A DNA stretch of 64,000 bases. Origin: an uncultured Akkermansia sp. (GTDB taxonomy: Bacteria; Verrucomicrobiota; Verrucomicrobiia; Verrucomicrobiales; Akkermansiaceae). The position numbers and the translations under genes were made by a program. Below are positions 57,156 to 64,000 of the stretch, piece after piece (positions within the stretch are counted from its first letter, which is position 1; the number at the start of each line of letters is the position of its first letter). Location of the stretch: positions 50,178-114,177 of the forward strand of contig CANRLM010000001.1 in assembly GCA_947631435.1 (NCBI GenBank), read 5' to 3'. Below the pieces are notes generated by a model, which worked only from the letters and a program-made list of their open reading frames with translations, had not been told where the DNA came from and did no database searches.

Positions 57156-58445
57156 ATGCATCACTTTGCCTACCGAAACGGATCCCTTCATTGCGAGCAG
57201 ATCGACCTGCAGGAAGTAGCGGCAGCCTATGGCACGCCAACCTTCGTTTACAGCAAAAACACCATTCTCTCCGATCTCGAAGAACTGCAACTCGCCTTCG
57301 CCCCCATCGATGCCCACATCGCCTTTGCCGTCAAAGCCTGCAGCAACGGCGCCATCCTGAAACTCCTGGCGCAGCGCGGGGTCGGGTTTGACATCGTTTC
57401 CGGAGGCGAGCTCTGGCGCGTCATCCGCGCAGGCGGAAACCCGGCGCTGTGCACCTACGCCGGCGTCGGGAAAAGCGAGACGGAGATTCGCTATGCCCTC
57501 TCCTGCGGCATCTACTGCTTCATCTGCGAGAGCGAGGGAGAACTGCGGGAAATCGACCGCCTCGCCGCCGAGATGGGCAATGTGGCTCCGGTGGCCGTGC
57601 GTGTGAACCCGAATGTGGATGCACACACACACAAGTACATCACCACCGGCACTCAGGAAAACAAGTTCGGCGTTGACGCCTCACGCATCGAGGCGCTGTA
57701 CTCGACTGTGGCGGCGGAAATGCCTCACCTGAAACTGCGTGGGGTGCAGATGCACATTGGTTCGCAAATCACCGAAACCGAACCGTTTGTGAAAGCGGTG
57801 AAAAAACTCGCTCCCCTCGTGCAGAAACTCAAGGCTGCCCACGGCATCGAATTCTGGAGCATCGGCGGCGGCGTGGGAGTTGTCTACGACGGATGCCTGG
57901 CCTCCGGCTCGCCGGAATGGTGGAAGAATCACCCGGAGCAAATAACCCTCAAGAGCTATGCCGAGGCGCTCATTCCCCTTCTCAAACCACTTGGTCTGCG
58001 GATTCTTCTGGAGCCGGGGCGGCGGCTGTCGGGCAATGCAGCCGTCATGCTCACCCGCTGCCTCTACGAAAAGAAGGGCGAGAAGAAGACCTTCAAAATC
58101 ATCGATGCCGGCATGAACGACATCATTCGCCCTGCCCTCTACGAGGGGTACCACGAAATCTGGCCTGTGCGGGAACACGCGGCAAATGACTCCGTCGTGG
58201 CGGATGTCGTCGGCCCCATCTGCGAATCCGGCGACTTCCAGGCGCAAAACCGCAGCCTGCCGGATGTTCGACCCGGCGAGCTTCTCGCCGAAATGAGCGC
58301 AGGCGCCTATGGCTTCTCTATGTCTTCTACCTACAACTCGCGTCCGCTGGCGGCAGAGGTGCTCGTGGACGGCGCGCGGATGCAGCTCATCCGTCGGCGC
58401 CAGACCCTGGAGGAGATGGTGGAAGATGAGATTCTCCCGGAATAA
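57156..58445 (+). CDS. lysA: Diaminopimelate decarboxylase (listed ORF starts 57099)
   Basis: GTPTFVYSKNTI, AFAVKACSNGAILKLLAQRGVGFDIVSGGEL, QMHIGSQITE, SIGGGVGVVY, LEPGRRLSGNAAVMLT, CESGDFQAQNRSLP, GAYGFSMSSTYNSRP. Confidence 0.95.
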   Translation: MHHFAYRNGSLHCEQIDLQEVAAAYGTPTFVYSKNTILSDLEELQLAFAPIDAHIAFAVKACSNGAILKLLAQRGVGFDIVSGGELWRVIRAGGNPALCTYAGVGKSETEIRYALSCGIYCFICESEGELREIDRLAAEMGNVAPVAVRVNPNVDAHTHKYITTGTQENKFGVDASRIEALYSTVAAEMPHLKLRGVQMHIGSQITETEPFVKAVKKLAPLVQKLKAAHGIEFWSIGGGVGVVYDGCLASGSPEWWKNHPEQITLKSYAEALIPLLKPLGLRILLEPGRRLSGNAAVMLTRCLYEKKGEKKTFKIIDAGMNDIIRPALYEGYHEIWPVREHAANDSVVADVVGPICESGDFQAQNRSLPDVRPGELLAEMSAGAYGFSMSSTYNSRPLAAEVLVDGARMQLIRRRQTLEEMVEDEILPE

Positions 58446-58467
58446 GCTTCCATATTCGGCGCGAAAA

Positions 58468-58929
58468 ATGGCACGGCTCACGATACCGCAGTATGTGATG
58501 GCGCTGGCGCATGTGGCGGCTCTGCGCTCTGAAGACCCGTACCGCAAGGTGGGTGCCGCTGCGTTAGATGCAGACAACCGCGTCATCGGCACGGCATACA
58601 ACGGCCTCTTCCCCAAATTCACCGCTCCTCCCCATTTCTGGGATTCGCGCGATGAGCGGCAGAAATACATGCTGCATGCAGAAATTAACTTGTGCAGCCT
58701 CTTCAAGCGCGGGGAAGCCCGCATCGTAGCCTGCACCACGATGCCCTGCACCTCGTGCATGCAGGCGCTTTGTGCGCACGGGGTAAAGACAATCTACTAC
58801 GGGCTGGACTACAAAAAATCGGAAGCTCTGGCCATTGCAAAGATGTACGGGGTGGAGCTCATCCGGGTGCCGGAATATCCCCTCTCAGATATTCCCCTGC
58901 GCCTGATCGAGGGCGACGCACAAATTTAG
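58468..58929 (+). CDS. dCMP/cytidine deaminase-family zinc enzyme (listed ORF starts 58309)
   Basis: MARLTIPQYVMALAHVAALRSEDPYRKVGAAALDADNRVIGTAYNG...LHAEINLCSLFKRGEARIVACTTMPCTSCMQAL: HAE...PCxxC zinc motif. Confidence 0.9.
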   Translation: MARLTIPQYVMALAHVAALRSEDPYRKVGAAALDADNRVIGTAYNGLFPKFTAPPHFWDSRDERQKYMLHAEINLCSLFKRGEARIVACTTMPCTSCMQALCAHGVKTIYYGLDYKKSEALAIAKMYGVELIRVPEYPLSDIPLRLIEGDAQI

Positions 58930-58932
58930 TTG

Positions 58933-59190
58933 AGGTACGGAGTGTTGAGTTCGCGCGATTGCGCGCGGATTTGCGGAGCTTTCAGAGGAGCCGAATTTTT
59001 GGGGCGTGGAGGAGGGGGTGGTCAGAAAGGTTTTTCGAAGAGCTGAGCCAACGGCACGGCTCTGCGTATCCACGGATCTTTCGGTCGGTCATCACTCACG
59101 CCATGACCCGCCGGCTCAGCTTTCGCCTCACGATTCCCGAGGCGCCGACTCGCTTGCTCAACACTCCGCACTTCAAATGGGCTTCGCGTT
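58933..59190. repeat. R1 - R2 hairpin - inverted R1 composite downstream of the deaminase gene
   Basis: GTACGGAGTGTTGAGTTCGCGCGATTGCGCGCGGATTTGCGGAGCTTTCAGAGGAGCCGAATTTTTGG; GGTGGTCAGAAAGGTTTTTCGAAGAGCTGAGCC..GGCTCTGCG...GATCTTTCGGTCGGTCA; CCGAGGCGCCGACTCGCTTGCTCAACACTCCGCACTTC. Confidence 0.7.
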
Positions 59191-59698
59191 AATCCTGCAA
59201 ATAGGGCATTTCCCGGAGGGCGGACCAACCGCCTTCCAGCACAAACACCGGGGCGGAAATAAGATCCGTGCGGCGCAGTTCCTCGGCGACCTCCTCCGAG
59301 GAGCTGCAGGAAGCCGTGCAGAAAACGACGATGCACTCGCCTTTCCGCTCTGCCTGGATGAGACGCTCAATGGCTGCATCCAGCAGGCGCGGCATATTCG
59401 CGCCGGGGCGAATGGGAAAAATGCAGTTGCCCTGACCCAGGAGATGATTGAGCTCATAATCACTCTCACTGCGTGCATCCACCCACACGACCTTGTAGTG
59501 GGAGGGGTTGCGGGCATCCCTCCAGTGGTCCACGAGCTCCTGCGGGCAGATTCGCCCTTCCGGCAGACTCGCCTGCGAGCAGGGCAATGCCCGGCGTGGT
59601 CCGAAATACAGCTTCTCCAGGCCATAGAACACGCCGCCGAGCATGAGAATGCACACCCCCAACCCCAGAAATTGTGAAAGAAGTCTCCCGAGCATCAT
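59189..59698 (-). CDS. Membrane-anchored rhodanese-domain protein
   Basis: N-terminal hydrophobic anchor MMLGRLLSQFLGLGVCILMLGGVFYGL; VVWVDARSESDYELNHLLGQGNCI...IVVFCTASCSSSEEVAEELR (Cys active loop)...VLEGGWSAL. Confidence 0.85.
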   Translation of the reverse strand: MMLGRLLSQFLGLGVCILMLGGVFYGLEKLYFGPRRALPCSQASLPEGRICPQELVDHWRDARNPSHYKVVWVDARSESDYELNHLLGQGNCIFPIRPGANMPRLLDAAIERLIQAERKGECIVVFCTASCSSSEEVAEELRRTDLISAPVFVLEGGWSALREMPYLQD

Positions 59699-59731
59699 AG
59701 AGCGCACTGCATCATGGGGAAAACGACCGAC

Positions 59732-61270
59732 TCAGCGCACAGCGCAAAAGGTATCCCGGTCTGCTGTATCGGCCGGTGTCCACCGCGCCTTACCGGATTC
59801 TGCCAGGTGCACGAGAGCATGGTAGGTATCCTCCTCATCCGTCTGCAGGACCGTCGCAAGTTGGGAAGCGGTGACTTCGACGTGCCCGAGGGCGCCGTGT
59901 ACCTGAGCGAGCAGCTTGAGGAAAGCGCCGGCGGCTTTCTTGCCGGCCTGCACTCCGGGCTGGTGGTACGCGTTGATATGCACAAGGGAGGCGTAAAAAC
60001 CGACGGTGCGTTCAAAAAGGGCAATGAGCGCGCCAAGGCAGAAGGCATCCACCTGAGGGATCGAGATCGTGATGCTGGGGCGCCCACTTTCTGCCAGCGC
60101 CTTGCGAGTACCCCTCAGGAAGCCCTGCAGGTAATCCCCGGCCGTGAAGCCCGGCTCCACCTCCACCGTATCGGATGCGCAGCGGCGCACCTCGATGAAG
60201 GTGACGAAGAAATTGTTCAACCCGTCGCGCAGCTGCTGCACGTAGGCATGCTGGTCGGTAGATCCCTTATTGCCGTATACCGAAATACCCTGATTCACGA
60301 CTTTTCCGTCCAGATCCAGCTCCTTGCCCAGGGATTCCATGATGAGCTGCTGCAGGTATTTGGAGAAGAGCACGAGGCTGTCCTTGTACGGCAGTACGAC
60401 CATGTCCCTCTTTCCGTGACCGTCCCCGGCGGCGTACCACGCGAGCGCCAGTCGCATGGCGGCATTCGAGTGAACATCGGGTCTGCGGGTCAGAGCATCC
60501 ATCTCCGCCGCGCCGCGCAGCAGGGCATCGATATCTACCCCCTGCAGGGCCGCCGGCAGCAAACCAACGATCGAAGTCTCGGAGGTGCGACCTCCCACCC
60601 AGTCTTCCATGGGAAAGCGGGCAATCCATCCCTCCTCTTCCGCAACTTTGTCCAGGTGCGAACCAACGCCCGTGATGGCCACGGCGTGGTGAGCGAACGT
60701 GAACCCGGCGGCGCGGAAGAAACTCTGAGCGCAGACCATGCCGTTGCGCGTTTCCGGCGTGCCGCCGCTCTTGGAAATCACGACTACGAGCGTGCGGGCG
60801 ACGGGAAGAGACGTCAGGACGCGTTGCATACCGTCGGGATCCGTATTATCCAGAAAGTGCATTTGCAGACCATGGGCCGGCAGGGCATCCGCCACGAGCT
60901 CCGGACCAAGCGCCGAGCCGCCGATGCCGATGACGAGGCAGTCGGTAAAAGTCTCCCCACCCGGGGCAAGGATGCGACCACTGAGCACATCCGCTGCAAA
61001 GGCCTTCAACGCGATCAGCGCGTCATCAATCTTCGACCTGAGCTCGGGAGTGGGAGCCAGGGCGCTGTTGCGCAGCCAGTAATGCCCCACCATGCGATTT
61101 TCATCCGGGTTGGAAATGGCGCCGCCTTCCAGGGCGGTCATGTCGGCAAAAGCCTGTTTCACAGCGGGAGCGAGCCGTTCCCCCGGCGCTGCAGATCCAT
61201 CAATCTTTGAGAAATCAAGAGATATTCCCATCTCTCGGTAGCGCACGAGCTCTTCTGCATACTTCTTCAT
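59732..61270 (-). CDS. pgi: Glucose-6-phosphate isomerase (listed ORF extends to 61393)
   Basis: CLVIGIGGSALGPELVADAL, VVVISKSGGTPETRNG, LPYKDSLVLFSKYLQQLIMESLGKELDLDGKVVNQGISVYGNKGSTDQHAYVQQLRDG. M at 61270 (MKKYAEELVRYREMG) is the likely start. Confidence 0.94.
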   Translation of the reverse strand: MKKYAEELVRYREMGISLDFSKIDGSAAPGERLAPAVKQAFADMTALEGGAISNPDENRMVGHYWLRNSALAPTPELRSKIDDALIALKAFAADVLSGRILAPGGETFTDCLVIGIGGSALGPELVADALPAHGLQMHFLDNTDPDGMQRVLTSLPVARTLVVVISKSGGTPETRNGMVCAQSFFRAAGFTFAHHAVAITGVGSHLDKVAEEEGWIARFPMEDWVGGRTSETSIVGLLPAALQGVDIDALLRGAAEMDALTRRPDVHSNAAMRLALAWYAAGDGHGKRDMVVLPYKDSLVLFSKYLQQLIMESLGKELDLDGKVVNQGISVYGNKGSTDQHAYVQQLRDGLNNFFVTFIEVRRCASDTVEVEPGFTAGDYLQGFLRGTRKALAESGRPSITISIPQVDAFCLGALIALFERTVGFYASLVHINAYHQPGVQAGKKAAGAFLKLLAQVHGALGHVEVTASQLATVLQTDEEDTYHALVHLAESGKARWTPADTADRDTFCAVR

Positions 61271-61280
61271 AACGCAGCGC

Positions 61281-61309
61281 ATTATACCCTCGCCTCCCAC
61301 ACCGCGCAA
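61281..61309 (-). promoter_or_regulatory. Predicted promoter of pgi: TTGCGC-17 nt-TATAAT, ATG 10 nt downstream
   Basis: Minus strand TTGCGC (61309-61304), GGTGTGGGAGGCGAGGG spacer, TATAAT (61286-61281), ATG 61270. Confidence 0.65.
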
Positions 61310-61344
61310 GTGATTTTCAAAGACTGCAGAGAGAACTCGGGAGA

Positions 61345-61405
61345 AGGACGAAGCATTGAGCAAGCGAGTCGGAGGATCGGGAACGCCCAACACCCCGCAC
61401 TTCCC
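61345..61405. repeat. R1, copy i
   Basis: AAGGACGAAGCATTGAGCAAGCGAGTCGGAGGATCGGGAACGCCCAACACCCCGCACTTCC. Confidence 0.6.
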
Positions 61406-61421
61406 TCCGGCTTGATTTTGC

Positions 61422-62399
61422 TCAGAGGATGAGCATGCAGTCGCCGTAGGAGAAGAAGCGGTAGCGCTCTTCTACGGCGCGGCGGTAAGCTTCCAGAATG
61501 AGCTCGCGTCCTGCGAAGGCGCTCACGAGCATGATGAGCGTGCTCTGCGGCAGGTGAAAGTTTGTGAGCAACGAGCCGGTGACCTGATAACGGAAGCCGG
61601 GGTAGATGAAGATATCCGTCTCTCCCCGGCCGGGCTGCAGCGGCAGGCCATGCCGTGCGGCCTGAGTCTCCAGCACGCGCACACTGGTGGTGCCCACGGC
61701 GACCACACGTCCGGCGGCGTTGATGGCATCCGCCGTGGATGGCGGGAGGTAGAAGGATTCGGTGTGCATGTGGTGTTCTTCCACGCGGTCCGTCTTTACC
61801 GGGCGGAAAGTGCCGACGCCGACATGCAGGGTGAGGAAGCAGTGCGGCAGAGAGTCGAGCAGCTCCCGGTCGAAATGCAGACCGGCGGTTGGGGCGGCGA
61901 TGGCGCCTTCGTGTGCGGCGTAGACGGTCTGGTAACGTTCTCTGTCGGCGGGATCGCTCTCGCGGTTCATGTAGTGGGGCAGGGCGAGCCGACCGAAGGT
62001 TTCGGCATCCACCGGCTGATTCCAGCGGATGAAGCGGTAGCCTTCTGCGTCGATGCTTTCGACGATGCCCGTCGAGGAGCCGATCTGCACGCTGCGTCCG
62101 ATTTTCATTTTACGGCCGGGGCGAACGAGGCATTTCCAGACGAGCTCGCCCATCATACCGGCGCGCACGAGTTCAATGCTGCCGTCATTTGAGAAAAAAC
62201 GGGCGGGCACGACCCTGGTATCGTTGAGCACGAGCATGTCGTCGGGGCGGATGTAGCTCGGCAGGTCGCGAAAGCGCCGGTGTTCGATGAGCCCCGTATC
62301 GCGATGCACCACCATCATGCGCGAGGCGGTGCGCTCCGGCAGGGGACGATCTGCGATGAGCTCCGGAGGCAGGGTGTAGTCGAAATCTGCCGTGCGCAT
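61422..62399 (-). CDS. queA: S-adenosylmethionine:tRNA ribosyltransferase-isomerase
   Basis: MRTADFDYTLPPELIADRPLPERTASRMMVV...DDMLVLNDTRVVPARF...APTAGLHFD...LHVGVGTFRPVKTDRVEEHHMHTESF...LTNFHLPQSTLIMLVSAFAG. Confidence 0.97.
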   Translation of the reverse strand: MRTADFDYTLPPELIADRPLPERTASRMMVVHRDTGLIEHRRFRDLPSYIRPDDMLVLNDTRVVPARFFSNDGSIELVRAGMMGELVWKCLVRPGRKMKIGRSVQIGSSTGIVESIDAEGYRFIRWNQPVDAETFGRLALPHYMNRESDPADRERYQTVYAAHEGAIAAPTAGLHFDRELLDSLPHCFLTLHVGVGTFRPVKTDRVEEHHMHTESFYLPPSTADAINAAGRVVAVGTTSVRVLETQAARHGLPLQPGRGETDIFIYPGFRYQVTGSLLTNFHLPQSTLIMLVSAFAGRELILEAYRRAVEERYRFFSYGDCMLIL

Positions 62400-62425
62400 A
62401 TGGAAAATGACCGGATCTTACGACA

Positions 62426-63781
62426 TCAGCATGGGAAAATCTCCATGCGGCGCAGGGTCTCCTCCTTCCCCAGCACGGAGAGGAGCACATCCATCCCCGG
62501 GCCCACATGGCTGCCGGTGAGTGCGAGACGCAGCGGATACATGCCGGCGCCGACTTTTAGACCGCGTTCCTTGCAGAGGGGCTTGATGAGGGAAAAGGCG
62601 GCCTGCGCATCCCATTCCGGAAGGTTGCGGAAGGCGTCGGCAATGAGATCAAGCATCTCCCGTGCGTTGTCCTGGAGTTTCTCCATGGCTTCTTGCTCGT
62701 ACACCGGTCCCTGCACCCAGCGCACCCAGGCCGGTACTTCGGAGAGCAGCTGCACCTTCTCCTGTACCCCCGCGATGGCTTCGCGCAGAGCAGGGGTATC
62801 TTCCAATCCGGCGGCGGCGCAGAAGGGGAGCGCGCGCTGGACAAAATCCTCCGGCGAGAGCCGCTGGATATGCTGCTGGTTCATCCACCTGCACTTGGTG
62901 ATATCGAACTTGGCCGCAGCGCGGTTCACGTGTTCCAGGGAGAAGAGGTCTATAAGCTCCTGCATGGAGAAGACCTCGCGCTCATTTTTTGGATTCCAGC
63001 CCAGCAGGGCTATGAAGTTCACGACAGCTTCCGGCAGAAAGCCCTCCTCCGGGTAGCTGCCCAACTGAGCTCCCACATCCCGCTTGCTCATTTTTGACCC
63101 GTCAGGGTTCTGGATGAGGGGGATGTGGGCATACACCGGCGGCTTCTCGCCGAATGCCTCAAAGAGCTGCAGGTGCTTGAAGGTGTTCATGATATGGTCC
63201 TCGCCGCGGATGACGTGTGTAATCTTCATCTCAATGTCATCCACCACATTGACCAAGTGGAAGATGTACGACCCATCCGTGCGCCTGAGCACCATGTCCG
63301 GCGTGTTTTCCTCGTTCGCGTAATCCACGCTGATATCGCCGCATACGGCATCGTGCAGGGTGATGACCCCATCCCGTCGGAAGCGGAAACGCCAAACGGT
63401 CCCCTCGCTCGTACCGGGTATCTCGTTGCCCTCCGCATCCCGTTTGTTCGGGGCGGGACATTCGTACACCCTCCCGGCGTCCACAAGCCGCCGGAAGTAG
63501 CGGTCGTAAATCTCCCCGCGCCTGCTTTGGTAATAGGGCTCATAAGGTCCACCTATTCCTTCGCCTTCGTCCCAATCCAGTCCCAGCCATCGCATCCCGG
63601 TGAATATCGCCTGCATCGCTTCCTCCACATGCCGCTGTTGGTCCGTGTCCTCAATGCGCAGCACAAAAGTGCCTCCCATTTTGCGCGTGAAGAGGTAATT
63701 GAACAGCGCCGTGCGTGCGCCGCCAATGTGCAGATATCCCGTCGGAGATGGCGCAAACCGTGTGCGAACCTTCGTTTCCAT
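62426..63781 (-). CDS. gltX: Glutamyl-tRNA synthetase (listed ORF extends to 63937 through repeat DNA)
   Basis: METKVRTRFAPSPTGYLHIGGARTALFNYLFTRKMGGTFVLRIEDTDQQRHVEE...RGEDHIMNTFKHLQLFEAFG...QNPDGSKMSKRDVGAQLGSYPEEGFLPEAVVNF. Confidence 0.97.
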   Translation of the reverse strand: METKVRTRFAPSPTGYLHIGGARTALFNYLFTRKMGGTFVLRIEDTDQQRHVEEAMQAIFTGMRWLGLDWDEGEGIGGPYEPYYQSRRGEIYDRYFRRLVDAGRVYECPAPNKRDAEGNEIPGTSEGTVWRFRFRRDGVITLHDAVCGDISVDYANEENTPDMVLRRTDGSYIFHLVNVVDDIEMKITHVIRGEDHIMNTFKHLQLFEAFGEKPPVYAHIPLIQNPDGSKMSKRDVGAQLGSYPEEGFLPEAVVNFIALLGWNPKNEREVFSMQELIDLFSLEHVNRAAAKFDITKCRWMNQQHIQRLSPEDFVQRALPFCAAAGLEDTPALREAIAGVQEKVQLLSEVPAWVRWVQGPVYEQEAMEKLQDNAREMLDLIADAFRNLPEWDAQAAFSLIKPLCKERGLKVGAGMYPLRLALTGSHVGPGMDVLLSVLGKEETLRRMEIFPC

Positions 63782-63787
63782 GCGCGC

Positions 63788-63816
63788 TTTATACACCTGA
63801 CTGATTACTTTTTCAA
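63788..63816 (-). promoter_or_regulatory. Predicted promoter of gltX: TTGAAA-17 nt-TATAAA, ATG 6 nt downstream (leaderless)
   Basis: Minus strand TTGAAA (63816-63811), 17 nt, TATAAA (63793-63788), GCGCGC, ATG at 63781. Confidence 0.65.
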
Positions 63817-63825
63817 GCGTGATTT

Positions 63826-63902
63826 GAAGGACGAAGTGAACAAGAAGGGCGAAGCATCGAGTTAGCGAGCCCGAGGCTCGAGAATTCCACTTCGTGCCTC
63901 GC
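63826..63902. repeat. R1, copy j
   Basis: AAGGACGAAGTGAACAAGAAGGGCGAAGCATCGAGTTAGCGAGCCCGAGGCTCGAGAATTCCACTTCGTGCC with GACGAAGTG/CACTTCGT terminal inverted arms. Confidence 0.7.
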
Positions 63903-63926
63903 GCTCCGGCAAACGCATTTCTTTCG

Positions 63927-63992
63927 CGGTACCTCATAAATTCAGGACGCCGAAATGCTTGATCGGTTACCTCATAATTTCAGTGCGCCCAA
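63927..63992. repeat. Two near-tandem copies of TACCTCATnATTCAGGACGCC element
   Basis: GGTACCTCATAAATTCAGGACGCCGAAA and GGTTACCTCATAATTTCAGTGCGCCCAAA; inverted copy at 18627-18658. Confidence 0.65.
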
Positions 63993-64000
63993 AGCATACT

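Noticed and set aside
55852-61405. tRNA or other structured RNA genes in the intergenic hairpins
   Set aside because: No cloverleaf or CCA-adjacent T-loop seen; hairpins match the dispersed R1/R2 families instead.

Overview
This 64 kb, high-GC window is dominated (about 45 kb) by three giant ORFs of more than 5300, about 5060 and 4607 aa. Each ends in an autotransporter-type beta-barrel with a terminal Phe. The passengers are built from autotransporter-associated beta-strand (PATR-like) repeats. The family style, including the shared signal peptide M(K/R)LHLPSGLRKALLSCLAAL, suggests an Akkermansia-like Verrucomicrobiota; this is inference only. Giant 1 runs off the left edge. Giants 2 and 3 are tandem paralogs that share the signal peptide, modular passenger architecture and a colinear ~3.9 kb 3' end. 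Their N-terminal cargo differs: giant 2 carries a GH16-type glycoside hydrolase with an intact EIDIME motif, and giant 3 carries an unassigned domain. Between and after them lie htpG, an ArsR/SmtB regulator with a complete alpha-5 zinc-site pattern, a MmeI-like single-chain restriction-methyltransferase, two adjacent radical SAM/SPASM genes resembling ahbD/ahbC (alternative heme synthesis), an ankyrin-repeat membrane protein, tpiA, an AI-2E-type permease with lysA, a dCMP deaminase, and a minus-strand set gltX, queA, pgi and a rhodanese. Features not explained by the genes: (i) a dispersed palindromic intergenic repeat (R1, about 12 copies) with a second hairpin repeat (R2); (ii) a TACCTCATnATTCAGGACGCC element shared by a small ORF and the right edge; (iii) sigma70-like promoters with 16-17 nt spacers whose -10 boxes sit only 6-11 nt from start codons, together with no evident Shine-Dalgarno, suggesting leaderless transcripts; (iv) tandem ~1.6-1.7 kb modules inside giant 2. 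All calls come from reading the sequence and the supplied ORF track; no searches were run.
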